In this document: piece by piece, positions 10,973-23,463 of the stretch
Layout of the letters: every line of letters begins with the position of its first letter
Position numbering within the stretch: position 1 is the stretch's first letter
DNA from: Beroe forskalii
Lineage: Eukaryota > Ctenophora > Nuda > Beroida > Beroidae
Assembly (NCBI GenBank): GCA_011033025.1
Contig: WFMF01000119.1
Span: forward strand, 186,001-250,000
Length of the DNA stretch: 64,000 nucleotides
Reading direction: 5' to 3'
Notes under the pieces: model-generated
The model's database searches: none
The model's input: only the letters and a program-made list of their open reading frames with translations
Told to the model about the DNA's origin: nothing
Program-made: the position numbers and the translations under genes

Positions 10973-11732
10973 TACTTGGAAAATGTATTTGTTATGGTTA
11001 AGTTGTGGTTTGAAAGTGCGTAGGAACTCAATTCTGACTTATTACTGAGTTTAGTTACAGTAATTATTGTACGATTCTTAAACAACTTTCAATCTACTCA
11101 GATTGAAATCAATCTACAGTGTAAACAGTTAGAATGTAGTTGTAGGCACTTTAAATATAATACCAAGATATCATAACAATGTAATCATCTTTAAAAATAC
11201 AAATGGAATACATGTCAAATCATTTTCAAGTTGCAATAGAAGGGTTCTGGGCTTCGAAAAATTCAGACCAACAAAGTGCCCGCAAAGTTTGAAGAAGGTA
11301 ATTTTATCCACTTTTATCAGTTAGTCCTACGTTAATCTTTTTAACGCTTATAGCATCACGGAATGACAAGAGGCGCTTGTAATTCTACACGGTTTAAATC
11401 TCGTCATGTCTCAGGTTATTATCGTTGGCTGAAGCTCGAAAGTGGTACCTAAAATCTATAGTTTTGAGTAGGATGTTTACTTTGTATCAACAGGCATGAG
11501 GCAAAATATCAATAGACATTGGACTCACGGGGTAAGGTCTCGCGATACCACTTTACAATCCAATTCACACTGATAATTGAAAGGTTTTAGGCGAAAATTT
11601 CAATTACATTGGAATGTCAAAGGACAGGCAAAAATTGGAATCAGAATCGTGCAGTGATGTCTATAGGTCCTTCAAGTACACAATTACTCGTAAAAGCATC
11701 CGTATGAACATAATACGGATAATATGAAGATC

Positions 11733-13334
11733 TCAAAGTGACCTCGGATATTGTCTGATATCGTAATACAGAATTAACCTCACATAGTTGACACCATACT
11801 GCTCACTATTACACATGACACGACCACTCCGGGTGTCGATCTCTGGTCGATCAAACCAAGAATAACACCCATTTTACCATACTGGCTTTCTGGAGAGACG
11901 GAACAAGTCCTCAAAAACAAGGTGCATGTTATCACTGCTGATTGCATCCTTGTGACGGTGCAAGTCAGCTGGGTAGTCATTATCGTGTGTTGTTAAGTCA
12001 TTTCTAAACTCACTTGAAATTGACAAAGGAGTTATTTTTAGGATAAACACACATTTTGTGTTCTGTCTGTAACATACAGGGAACGGTAATAATTATTTAA
12101 AGCACCGTTTTTTGACAACTAAATCCTTCAATGATGTTACCTTAGTACAGACAATCAATGCGGCGCCACTGTCTGATACAAATGATTCTGGTAAGCATCC
12201 TAAGAGTCGAGAATTGAAGATACTCTCAGTAAAGACGTTTGGTACTCTACACAAATACAAGTCGGTGCATAAAGCAGGAATCTTTTCTATAATGATCTTA
12301 CGACGTTCAAAACTGAAATTATGAAGCTGCGAGTTGAGTGCATATTCTATCATCATGAAGACATTTTCAACATTGATATAACGAACTCTGGATAGATGGC
12401 ATCCAATATCTTCGATGGGTATATCATCTAAAATTCACCTTTCATGGCCATTTAATAGATCCCGAATCGTTTTGATGCGTGAGTCAGAATAACTAGTTGA
12501 TGAACTATCTTGTTTTCTCAGTGCAGCATTGAATAAACTCATAACAAGTTTCAAATCCTCGGGATTCATTTGTGAAAACTGTTTTAACAGCAGCTCGTAT
12601 ATTTCACTGCACAGCCGTGATTGAGATACCAAACACTCTATCACCTCGGTAGAAGACAGAATGGTGCGAACAGTGTCAGTTATTCCTGCCTCTGATTGGA
12701 GATGTTCTTTGAGGGCTCGTACTACAGGAATGTAACGCCCGTTACAGATTTTGAATAGGTGGTTTAGTGTGGATGATTTGATATTTGAAAAGTGTTCTTT
12801 GAGGTAGGGCTCCACAAATGCATATGCAGCATTCTCAATTATTGAGAATTTAGAAATTACAATTTCCATCAAATCTCCTCTTTTCAGTGTGCATTCTGAG
12901 TACACAGCCTCATCGAACAGCTCGAACAGGAAGGCAATTATAATATAGTCTGTTGTGATCATATTGTCACAGAATTCTGTGAAAGCAACTTTACATTTTT
13001 CAGAAATCCACGTCACCTTGAAGGAGTGTGCTATCTTATTCAATTCCCGGAACTGTGGCAGTTTCACTTCAATATCACCACTGTATAGGGCCTCCAGAAA
13101 CATCACAACTACCTCCTTCGGAAAATCCTTGATATCTAATGACTGCTGTCTAAATTCGGAGAAGAGATTCTTGAAAACTTCGCTGTTCCATGACAATATT
13201 AAAGAGCTTGCTTTTATGGTGGAGGAGTCTGCAAGTTCAATATCTACGTTGCCGTGAAACTCGTCGTATAAGTTCTCAATACCAAAGTCACAAGGGACTG
13301 AAACTTTAGATGGGCACATTCCGGATGTTGACAA
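11733..13334 (-). pseudogene. BTB/POZ-domain protein, copy 2, with nonsense changes in the C-terminal half
   Basis: The first 299 codons are open and closely resemble copy 1 without its frameshifts. At 12435-12437 a codon that is CGA in copy 1 is TGA, and at 12093-12095 a TTC is TAA. Further indels place the tail in another frame, where the ending YYDIRQYPRSL is still readable and stops at 11733-11735. An intact BTB plus BACK-like product could still be made. Confidence 0.65.
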
Positions 13335-14253
13335 TACTTGAAAAAGGTATTTGTTATGGTTAAGTTGTGGTTTGAAAGTGCATAGGAACTCAACACTGAC
13401 TTACTGAGTTTAGTTACGCTAATGATTGCACAATGCTTGAAAAAAAAATCAATCTTCTCACAAGAACACAAAATGAATCGAGTTTAAAAAAGTAATTTTA
13501 GTACCTTTTCTTTTACCATCAGCCCTACGTCAATGAAAGGAGTACCACGGGATGACAAGAGGCACTTTTTTGTAATTCTACACGGTTCTCATCTCGTCAT
13601 ATCTCAGGTTACAAAAAGCTTAAGCACGGACAGATGTGAAAACTTATTATCGAGCGATTATAGATGACAAATGGGAGTGTGTTATCGATAATCATCCCAC
13701 GAGGCGCTAGCCGAGTTTGGCAATTATACAACACCCTCTCACGGGCAGGGCGTTACGTTCGACGATACCACAATCTTCGCACTTTAATTTGATAAAATCC
13801 AAGGGATAATGATAAGGGAGGGTTAAAGAGCATAATCACTTCGATTGATACGTGAAAGTCCCTAATCGGAAGCGCATAAATCATAACATGTGTCAAGAGA
13901 TAAGAAGGGGGAGGCGGAATCAGGGGGATACTTAGAACGGAGAGCTGTTGGTTTATGTTGGGATCCTGCGAGTGATCCCAAAACACAGAGACTCCATAAC
14001 CTACCACTCTAGAGGAGAGAAGGAACTGTTCCGGGAATCTTCTGAAGGGGTTTTAAGATCCTCTTCTGCATCGTCTCCTGGGGACACGTGGGTCTCCTGA
14101 CGGGAAAGTAATAGATGACGAATAGTGGAAACTATAGTAGGTAATTTAAAGTTCCAACATTCATTTCAAGATTAGGAATCATTCAAATTTGGCAAGTATT
14201 CGGCAAATGTTCACTTGTTTAAGTCTCTGAACTTTTCAATCAACTTCAATGAA

Positions 14254-17081
14254 TCATAGCCTATGATTCCCAGAACCAGAAAAACGCAATTTTTGAACAC
14301 CTACGTCTTCATCGCCAACATTCTCTGTAGGTTTTATGGGTGGCAGAGGAGCTTTGAGGTGTTGTCTGATTAATCGCTGTTCCATCTTAAGGGCTGCTGA
14401 CGCATGTTTAACGGCCTTATACGACAAACATTCCAATGGACCGAGCATTTCTTCTATCTGGAACACATTAGATTGTAACTTCATAACTCATTTATTTTTC
14501 ACGGATGGTATATTTCTCCGCAAATATATAATCGTGTATCTGTTTCAAATTCTACTATGAAGGATGGCTCGGAGAAGTCTGGTAAATGTACAAAGAACTG
14601 GCAAGCATCATAATTACTTCAACATGCAACTGGAGAGCAATTAGTATTGAATTATACTAGTTGCATAATAATCATGAGTCTAGAGACTATAGAAGCTTTT
14701 TGTACACCGCAGCTCAGCAAAAACTGACAAAGAATCGATAATTCAGAGGTTGTTACAAATATAGAATATAGATACAGATACACTATTTGCTGATATTTCA
14801 AATAATTTGTGTTGCAGCCCACGATAAGTATCTGATTTTGCGTCAGACCAATTTTTATCAATTCGGGTTTTTCCAGAGTCCAGTTCTTGTTTTTATCAAG
14901 CTGAAATAAGAAAAATCCTTAGTTAGCCAATGTACACTGAATAATAATCAAGCTCGTAGTGATCATTACAAGGTTTCAAATTCAGTAATCTGTTTACATG
15001 ATGATAGGAAAGAAGTGTTCGTTTTCATTATACAGATGAATTTAACCTGTGTGAAAAGGTCGAGAAGCCGGAGACGCCGATTGTCCACATATTCCTGAAG
15101 TATTCTCATAGCATCAGTGATGGCAGGAGGAGATAGACTGGCTGTCAGAGCTCTGTCTGCCTCTGAGTCGGCCACTGATGAGTCCTATGGGGGAAATAAT
15201 GATGTACTGCAAAGTTTTTTTTTATAGTTTTCCTGTAAGTAATCCTACAAATAGTTTCATTCACCATTCTATCTATAAAGAAAGGTACATCAGAGAATGT
15301 ACAATTTAAAGTCAACTACACATTTATAGTTGTCTCATTGAAAGGTAGGAAATTTAATGCATTGATTATGTCTATGATAAAAAACGACTATATATCTGTG
15401 CTGAATGTCCATATCAAATTACCTGAAGGACTGGTGTTGAAGGTAGTGAGTCACTACATTCACTATTCATCTCGTTTAACTTGAGGATGTGGTTTTCTAA
15501 TACCCTTGACTCTAAGGCTGTGGGTTTCTTCTTTCCTGAGTGGTAACAGGGTGTTATGATACTGCAATAGCATTGATTGTTTACTATCACTCAGTGACTC
15601 TGCAATAAGTTCCAAAGCATATCATAATACACACCACATTAAAAGGTTGATACACCATATGTTTACACAGGTCACTTACTTTGCGCCTGCAGACACAATT
15701 CTTGTTGTCCACTGTTACTGTATGCAGGCACTTAATTGCTCTCCCCACCATAAAGCCATAAGAAAAACAGAAATGACAAAGATGGATAACAGCTTATCAA
15801 AGTTTCTTGCACCGTACATGCATAACTTTGTGGAGGTGCATAGGTTTCATGTGTGATCATCAGTTCATGAACCGCAACATGCATGTTTCATAGGTTAGTT
15901 GTAAGTTAAGATATTGTGCATAGCTTTTATTTCATAGGTAGTATGTACAAATTTTCTGGGCACTTTCAAAACTTGTCCATTGTCAGAACCTCCTCATTGC
16001 CTTTTTGTATACACAAAAAGGCCAATGGGGAGGAAAAACTTAACCTTATTCACAGTAACATTTAACAGTACTGCACATCCAAGTACCTTGAATCCAAGAA
16101 GTATAATTTCCTAGATGATTGAGGTCATTCCTTAGTGTTTTTCGTTCAGCCAACCATGTGTTGTATTTTTGAATCACCTCTGGGTCAATAGGATGATAGG
16201 TAACTTTATCAACAGCAACCTGCAGAAAATTAACATAATTGTATCAATTACAATTACAATGTTCTTTCAACACTTTTAGCATACACTTGATTGTGTGTTT
16301 TATTCATTATAGTAGGTACCTAGGTAATAATTAAAACCTTTTCATCTATGATGTTGATTGGTCGTTCTACTTCATCAGTGCCACCCTTGACTATGAATCT
16401 TCTTTCCCTCACAGGCTGAACATTTGATTTAGACGAGAAGCACTTTTCTGCAATTCTGAAATATGCTCTCATGTAAAAATGCAATATTTATTGGGTATAT
16501 TGATTCCAACCAGAAAAACTTCAGACCATTAACTATGTATGTAGGCACATGCTTGAAATGTATCAAATTTGCATTTTAACAATCATTAAACAGTGATATA
16601 AACCTGTGAATCCTGGTCTTTTCAAGCAATGAAAAACGTCTATCTAATGCTCTCTGTAATGACTCGGACTGTATCTCTTCCATTTTATGAAAAAATCTTA
16701 CTAGGTCTTCTGATTTATCCTACCTCAAATTTAAGAGACAAAATCAAAAGATGCACTGAAGCAAAATATAAATAATTTTTCGAACTATGTTTGAAGTGAT
16801 TGATCATTGATGCAGTGAAACACAAATCTCAAAAATGATATCAAACCCACACACTATGTATACCACTAATCGACTGACAGTTTCGAAATTAAATATTTCT
16901 TTTTCAGGATCTCTACATAGTGTAACATAACATTCTCAAATTTGATTGTAAATAGTAGTGTTGTTAAGTTTAGAACAACAACAACTTTGATTTTCATTAG
17001 TGGTAGCAAATTTTTATAGCTAAATAAACAGATAAAGCTTTTCTCAGTACTGATATATACCTTCTGATAGGTAAGTGTCAT
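14254..17081 (-). CDS. EF-hand/coiled-coil protein, nine exons including a candidate microexon
   Basis: The exon chain on the minus strand is 17081-17061 (ATG, MTLTYQK), 16719-16604, 16455-16338, 16219-16087, 15686-15680 (7 nt), 15561-15423, 15184-15047, 14900-14784 (or ending 14823) and 14457-14254 (stop TGA). All have GT-AG borders and matching phases. The N-terminal half is charged and helical (EEIQSESLQRALDRRFSLLE). A WLAERKTLRNDLNHLG segment follows, and then one EF-hand (LLDLFTQLDKNKNWTLEKPE) with D1, N3, N5, T7, E9 and E12 in the loop but W instead of G at position 6. The C-terminus is helical and basic. EFCAB12-type EF-hand proteins have a similar WI.ERK..R plus EF-hand layout, but this assignment is tentative. 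Confidence 0.6.
15680..15686 (-). other. Candidate 7-nt microexon GCGCAAA
   Basis: The flanking exons end in phase 1 (16087) and begin in phase 2 (15561), so a missing exon of 3n+1 nt is required. A CTGCAG|GCGCAAA|GTAAGTG arrangement at this site supplies 7 nt and gives the joint WIQ-GAN-IITP without a stop. Confidence 0.45.
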
Positions 17082-17864
17082 TGATACATCAGACTAGAGA
17101 CATTTTTAGACAAATTAAGATTTGGTTGAGCTCTGTTTGATGATGTATCAAACAAATGAAAAATTAATTTCATTGGAGGAATCAAACACTGTGATGAAGT
17201 GATGAGAGTAGAATCTTTAATATAAAGTAAAGTCACACGTGAATAATGTTTGTGCCGCCGTACACAATTAAATTTGAGCTTGCCAAGTAAATATCAAGAG
17301 AAACGAATGCTAACCATGGCTAAGTCGGGCTGTTGCTATGGATACAGATATTCTGCACGTGCAGATTATGATCAGTTCTATGCGAGTACTTTCTGATACG
17401 TTGTTGATTGCTGCGTTTTAGCGATTGAAAGAACTACGTGTTTACTGTTTTCATCTGAAATTCAAGATCTGGAAATAAAGAACGGGTACGGCTTGCATCG
17501 TGGAGGCTATTTCCGTTAGCATCAATGACAGACGTTGGTCGATTTAAATCAATGCTGAGCTGATGGTTAACGGAAAAATGTGAATTTACAGCAATTTAAG
17601 ATTGAACAAAATCAAATTGAATCCAATTTGGGCATAGCACATTGCGCTTTTGGAATACTGCTCTTGGCGTAAATCAATGCTTTGATTCAACGTTCAGTAT
17701 GGATACGATACTCGGTTTTAATTTTCAGATTTAAGTTCATCATACAAGAGCAAACTATAATGATCAAAACTTGCACGGTCCAGCATCACTAAAAGTAACT
17801 AAAGAATGATGGTCAAGTTTGCTCCTTCATAAACTTTTTGAGAGCTTATTATTTGATCCTGTAT

Positions 17865-17894
17865 CATCTGGCAGGCCCAACGGCCTGCCAGATG
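17865..17894. repeat. Perfect 12-bp hairpin
   Basis: CATCTGGCAGGC is followed by a short loop and its reverse complement GCCTGCCAGATG. It lies 6 bp from the larger palindrome. Confidence 0.8.
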
Positions 17895-17900
17895 AGTTTT

Positions 17901-18002
17901 TTTGAGTTAGGCCTCCAAAAAAATTTTATGCCCATGAGAGCCAAAATCCCCGGGGATTTTGGCTCTCATGGGCATAAAAAATTTTTGGAGGCCTAACTCA
18001 AA
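17901..18002. repeat. 102-bp near-perfect palindrome with no loop
   Basis: The two 51-bp arms meet at CCCC|GGGG (17951/17952). They differ at only about two positions within an A/T run. It would form a long hairpin if transcribed or single-stranded. Confidence 0.9.
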
Positions 18003-18700
18003 ATTTTGGTCAATAACATAAGTGCGAAATTAAGTTTCAAAGCGATTCTGAAAATTTTATGCAGAAACATCGAAAAATGGCGGAGGAGTAGCGAAAAGAG
18101 TAAAGTCCATTTGGGCAAAAGCGCTAACTGAGATATAAGCGATTAAGTGGATTTTTGAAGGTTTTTGTGGGCTAAAATGGCCAAATAAGGTCCAATTCAC
18201 TTAAAAATTGGTTTGCCCATCAATTTTGACCTAAATGATGGGCAAAACAAGTTTGGAGCTCATATCTTCAAAAATGTGGCCAAAATGGCCATCTTAAGGC
18301 CCAAAATAGGCCAACTGCCACTTTGGCGCACGCGCTTTGCATGGGCATAACTTGGCCATTTTTCATCCGATTTTGACAAACAAATGCACTAAAATGATCA
18401 GCTCGTCGAGACGAATCGAATGCAACCAAAAGCTCAGCTCTATCTCCATCAAGAAAAATTTCGATTTTTGGACGCCATTTTTGCTCCGAGGCCTCACATG
18501 GGCAATGTTGGACCTATGGACTCAACACCACCGTCAAAATGTTGGTACACGCCCTGGCCATCCTGGCCAACTCATATCTCAAATTCGTGTTTTCCAAAAT
18601 GTGAGGGGTGACCCCCCCCCCTTAAAAAATTCTGACCAACACCCCAAATCATCACACCACATCATGTATTATGTATATCAAAAAACTATTTACAATGCTT
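18003..18700. repeat. Non-coding repetitive DNA with AATGGCC-type motifs
   Basis: Rich in CCAAAATGGCC and TGGGCATAA segments. It contains GATCAGCTCGTCGAGACGAA, which has a partner GAGTTCGTCTCGTCGAGACG at about 21660. The ORFs here are unlikely to be genes. Confidence 0.5.
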
Positions 18701-18794
18701 AAACTGGTAATGTGACTAACAAATTGTAAAAATAATAATAATAAAACATAATGGTATTGAACCATCTCACTTCAATTCACTAGTAAACATAAAT

Positions 18795-18840
18795 TGGCTT
18801 TCAATAAAAAACACACCCTTTCAATAAAAAACACACCCTT
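18795..18840. repeat. Two tandem copies of a 21-bp unit
   Basis: The unit is about TTTCAATAAAAAACACACCC, repeated directly. Confidence 0.8.
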
Positions 18841-19065
18841 TGATAACTTAAAGCTGTCAAAATCAAGCCTGAAAAACAAGATAAAAAGTTATGTAACTTA
18901 TGGAAAAATTTACTAACTGAGGATGATTAACATTCACATGGAGATCCTGAAGATGGAATATTAAATTCCGAAACTGTCAGTAGATTTGCGTGGTTGAGTG
19001 AAATTGTTAGATTCATTCCATTCATTATCATCGTTGAGTTTCACTCGTATCTCATTCACTTGATA

Positions 19066-19548
19066 TCATGAAGGATCACATATAAGATACTGGTTAAACT
19101 TATTTGACAAATAACTGCTCCCTTCTATTTTTTCTAGAACTTGTGTAGATACATACCAAAAGTTGCTAGGGCTAAGGCACTTTGCATCATTTTTATAACA
19201 CTCCAGACTAGCTTTGAAATTATCAACAGTGGAAACATCTCTCACTGATTTAGGTAAATCATTCCAAAATTGCCGGACTCTTTAAGAAATAAAATTGTCA
19301 GACAATCTGCTAATATCCTTTGACAAATTAAAATTAGCTGCCTTATGAGTTAAAAGATTCCTTCTACTTCTACCAAGTTTAAACAAACCTTTACCATATT
19401 CAACTTGATTATTAACCATTTTAAATGTTTTTATGAGGTCACCTCTTATTCTTCTTTCAGCCAAAGTTGTCAAACCAAGTCTGTCCAAACGTTCACTATA
19501 GGGGAGTGTACCAATGCCATTTATAAAATACATAGACAAGGTGCGCAA
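19066..19548 (-). mobile_element. Non-LTR retrotransposon ORF2 C-terminus, degenerate and 5'-truncated
   Basis: The frame reads LPYSERLDRLGLTTLAERRI then RGDLIKTFKMVNN. After an in-frame TAA it continues RVRQFWNDLPKSVRDVSTVD and NFKASLECY before a TGA at 19066-19068. The pattern (ERL..LGLTTLE.RR.RGDLI..FK then WN.LP..V) is typical of the region after the reverse transcriptase domain in CR1/RTE-type LINEs. The RT domain is absent, as expected for a 5'-truncated copy. Confidence 0.8.
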
Positions 19549-19707
19549 AGGGATCTATTTCAGATAGAACCCGTGTAGCAGGTTCTATCTGATAGAATGA
19601 TACGAGTGCGCGCAGCGCACGAGTTTTCATTCTTTGTGTAATCCCGAGACGAAGACGAGGGGTTACACTTAAATAGACTCTGAGAGCACCGTGTCTATGT
19701 ATTATAG
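19530..19707. mobile_element. Small MITE-like element
   Basis: TACATAGACAAGGTGC near 19530 and GCACCGTGTCTATGTATTA near 19689-19707 are imperfect inverted ends. Inside is a second inverted pair (GATAGAACC...GGTTCTATC). There is no coding capacity. Confidence 0.6.
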
Positions 19708-19709
19708 AT

Positions 19710-21480
19710 GAGTCCGGGTTATTGCATGAGAGTCTAAAAACACAACTAATGGAAATAACTGATAAGACAATTGGCAGAACAAGCATTTCAGTTTTTCAAG
19801 AGATTCAGTGCTTTGATTGGTTGATTTGAAACTTTGCAGAATTGACTTGAAGATGGCAGGAGAAGGATGGTTCATGAACAGAAATAAGTCTATGAATTAA
19901 ACAGGAGTATGTTTCAAAGAGGACTATTTTTTTTGCAATGGTTACTGACCACCTCCCCTGCCACGCGTGGAGAGGTGGCAGCTCTCCATAGCAGAGAGCT
20001 CTGCTGGAACCCACCTGGCATGCACTACTAGTTTGACTAGTACCCCTTACCTGGGATGCCAGATGATAGCATCTTTACAGATGCTAATTGAGTCGGGGGC
20101 GCCCCTCCGAAGATTGACTACCTTGATCCCTGTGGTAAGTGGCAACATGGGCCTTAACCTACAACCATCGACTTCTATGGCTCTGATGGCGAGTTGTGCT
20201 GGTTTGAAATTTATTGGTATTTGCAGTGTATTTTTATGATGTGATAGGTTTGTGTGTTCGTACTGCCGTTTGTTGCGGAGGAGTTAGTTATATGCCAGGG
20301 CACGTGCCGTGTGTGCCTCTCCTTCCTGCTTATGTGATGTGCTTTACTGCTTTAAAATGTTCCCGCACCTGCGCTCCATGGCACTACTCCGTTGAGAAGC
20401 GGTGGGACCGGCTTTTAACTTGTGTTTGTAGTATGTATAATGTATATATGTTGTAATAGTTTGGTGTGTTTTTACTCTATTTTTATTACAGAAGAGTTGG
20501 TTTTCTACAATCTAGGGCAGGGGCGTCTCCTTCCTGCTTCATGTGGTGTTATTTAGTTTATAAAATGAATGTGCGCCTGCGCTCAGTGGCACGACTCTGT
20601 TGAGCTGGGATGGGACTTGTTGATTCGGGGTCAGCTGATTGTCATGTCAATTATCTCTTGATGGGTGGGTTATCTAATCCAGAGTTTTGTGGTGCCTGCT
20701 GAGAAACTTAGTGAGAACAGAATGATATGTCCCCATGGGATGGCCATAATGACATCATGACGGTCATCATGACTACATCATGGCAGGATGGGGGATCATA
20801 ATGTCCTGACACTATAATATGACTATAGGGAGGTAAAATCTTTAGTGAATGACTGCTTGGTCCTATTTCTGCGTGTAAGCTTTTGCATAGGATGCCAAAA
20901 TCAGCTGCCTTTTATGCTAGTATGGGAGTAAGCAAGGCACTCCCCAAAGAAGTGATCTAAGGTCTCCTTAACTCCGGGACAGTGTTAAAATAAAGGGGGA
21001 GGAGTTTGGGTCCCTCTTGCTCTTGCTGTTAATTAGGCAGTTTGTAGACATTTATGTTCCTTCTCACATAGGTTTAGAAATTTTAGGCTCAGGCTGCCCC
21101 TATGGTGCCGCCACAAAAAAGGAGTAAAAATGTCAATAATATACTCATATACGTGAAACAGAGTGAGGGTTGTAAGCATATAACCTGAGGCCAGATTTAG
21201 ATCTGGGTTAAATTCATGATGATGATATAGATATATAGACTATAGAGTATAGAGACATTGAATTGATAAACAAGTTTATGCCACAAATTGGGAGTTTCTG
21301 ACGGTTCCAAGTAAGTCATAGGTACTCAAATGTTGCTATATAATGTTCTAGGAGGTATATCAAATCATACAGTATCCGTATGACGTGTGGTAATGGCCTC
21401 AGAAAGTGGAACCAAGTGTATTTTAAAATGTGTCAAGATTGTAAGCATATAATATAAAAGCATTAGGGTGTTTTTGAGGG
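19710..21480. other. Gene-free interior of the large element
   Basis: No protein-like ORF or clear RNA gene seen. GTTAGTGCC-type mixed repeats and short palindromes (ACTAGTTTGACTAGT at about 20027) only. Confidence 0.35.
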
Positions 21481-21489
21481 CAGTATTTT

Positions 21490-22040
21490 TTACGCGTTCA
21501 GCCATTAAAAGATTCACCTCTATTTGGTCACCCTCGAGACCTCAATGGCGAAAAAGGCCAGTTTTAAGGCCAAAAACGCGACTTTTCTCCCCCATAAAAT
21601 ACAGATATTGCTCTCAGAGCTTCATTTTACCTTCGGAAAGCTAAAGAATGGTACCAATGAGTTCGTCTCGTCGAGACGAATCAGAATAACCAATAATCGT
21701 GACTTTTTTCAATAGTTCGATTTTCCCACTCTTAAAATGGGTGTGGCCATAACACAAAAACCGTCCATCTTAGGCCAAAATTATTTTCAGGAATCGATTT
21801 CTCGTGTCAGAAAACGATAAAGTAGACACCCATCATGCCCTATATTGACCTTTTTTCGGGATTTCGATTTTTGCCACGCCCAAAAAGGGCGTGGCCATAA
21901 CACAAAAACCAAACATCTTAGGCCAAAATGAGTTGCAGGAATCGATTTCTCGTGTCAAAAAACGTTATTGCAGACACCCATCATGCCATATATTGAGTTT
22001 TTTTCTGGATTTCGATTTTTCCCACGCCCAAAAAGGGCGT
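21490..22040. repeat. Direct repeats GGGCGTGGCCATAACACAAAAACC
   Basis: Three related blocks of about 130-150 bp share GGTGTGGCCATAACACAAAA or GGGCGTGGCCATAACACAAA, then CATCTTAGGCCAAAAT, GGAATCGATTTCTCGTGTCA and CACCCATCATGCC. Confidence 0.75.
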
Positions 22041-22658
22041 GGCCATATCACCATGTGTTGCGTCGATACACGATGCGGCAGAACCTACAAGTTGTTTGAT
22101 AAGGTCAAAACTGTTGAAAACCGTCGAGCAAATCCGTGGGGCTCATAATGCATACAGGGCATGGCTCAGCTACTGTAGTAGTAATAGAAAGTACTCGCAT
22201 AGAACTGATCATAATCTGCACGTGCACAAAGACTGGTTTCCATAGCAACGATGCATCTTTTCTCCATTTTGCGTATTTCGTTTCTCTTGATATTTTCTTG
22301 GCAAGCTCAAATTAATGGTGTGCGCCCGCACAAACAACCATTATTCACGTGTCAATTTAATTTATATTAAGGATCGGTATAATGGGTTTGAACGATTGTT
22401 TAACAACTGATGCGAAACTTTTATGCGACTGACCAACTTAACATTTTAAAGTTGAAAATTTGATTTTTCTTATTGAATTGACCAAACCATGATACTGATA
22501 TAATAGTTTAATTTGTGACATGATATCTATTACCCAAACTGCATACTGTTATCTCGTAGTTTGATTCAATTTTTGTCATTGCAGACGAGCTCCGAACTTC
22601 AGAAGTGACAGTGGAGCATCCTTTTCATTCGTTACACTAGAGAATAGAAATAGAGAAG

Positions 22659-22990
22659 TTATCTGCAGATCTGACGCTTACACCAAACCTCTCCGGACCT
22701 CTCTCCCTGAATTCGTGATTTCATAAACGCCTCCGTTTCAAACGTGAGTAAAATTTTAAAGTTTTGTTTCACAAGCCTCACCATTTTGAATCGCTTCATA
22801 ACTTCATAGTAATGAAGTAATGATATTCCAAATGCTTGTATTGACTGAGAACATTGCACAGGTAACAAAAACTCGTTTTCACATTCTAAAGTTCTAAATG
22901 GCAGCAATTTTTTGAAATAGCAAAGACTCAGATTGAATCATGTGTAACACGTATGTGTGCTCATCAGTCAATGGAACCTCGTCTATAGGG
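22659..22990. other. Intergenic, no supported gene
   Basis: Short open frames on both strands lack protein-like features or splice context. Confidence 0.3.
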
Positions 22991-23057
22991 TAGTAAAAAG
23001 GGTTGTGATGCAAACCTAAGGCAGTTTTTTACATCAGGAAATCTGTTTGTTAGAGGG

Positions 23058-23283
23058 CTACTTGTAAGTGTGTAAGAACGAGTGTGTAAGTGTGTGAGAG
23101 CGAGTGTGTAAGTGTGTAAAAAAGTGTGTAAGTGTGTAAAACATTTTAGTGCGAGTGTGTAAGGGGTTGTGTGTAAGTGTGTAAAAAGAGTGTGTAAGTG
23201 TGTAAAAAATTTTAGTGCGATTGTGTAAGTGTGTAAGCGGTTGTGTGTAAGTGTGTAAAAAGAGTGTGTAAGTGTGTAAAATG
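23058..23283. repeat. Minisatellite of GTGTGTAA-type units
   Basis: Repeated AGTGTGTAAGTGTGTAAAAA units in two higher-order blocks separated by AATTTTAGTGCGA-type spacers. Confidence 0.9.
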
Positions 23284-23463
23284 AGAAAAGTGTTGACAAG
23301 TACTATTGGTTTGTTATTCATTTCGAGTGTTTACACTACTGCAAATCTAATAATAGAGTCTTAAATCATGATTCCGGGGTTAATTCTCTTTTAAACTCCC
23401 TTTTTACCACACTTTTTACTACCCTACCTCGTCAATAGGGTAGTTAAAAAGGGTAGTAAAAAG

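Larger units (their letters stand above)
9393..13610. repeat. Tandem duplication, period about 2.36 kb, holding the two BTB copies
   Basis: Homology covers both coding regions, the upstream flank (10973-11060 against 13335-13420) and a downstream piece (11340-11450 against 13510-13610), so it is a genomic tandem duplication rather than a retrocopy. Confidence 0.8.
17215..22375. mobile_element. 5.2-kb element bounded by about 180-bp terminal inverted repeats
   Basis: Sequence from 17215 to about 17395 is the inverse of about 22186-22375. Shared blocks include CACGTGAATAATG, GAGCTTGCCAAG, AATATCAAGAGAAACGAA, TTGCTATGGA and GCACGTGCAGATTATGATCA. The interior has no recognisable transposase. It contains two large hairpins, repetitive gene-free DNA with TCGTCTCGTCGAGACGAA motifs, a LINE fragment and a small MITE, so it may be a non-autonomous or nested element. 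A related single end lies at 28765-28935. Confidence 0.7.

Noticed and set aside
23058-23321. HTYT-rich minus ORFs
   Set aside because: Translations of the GTGTGTAA minisatellite.
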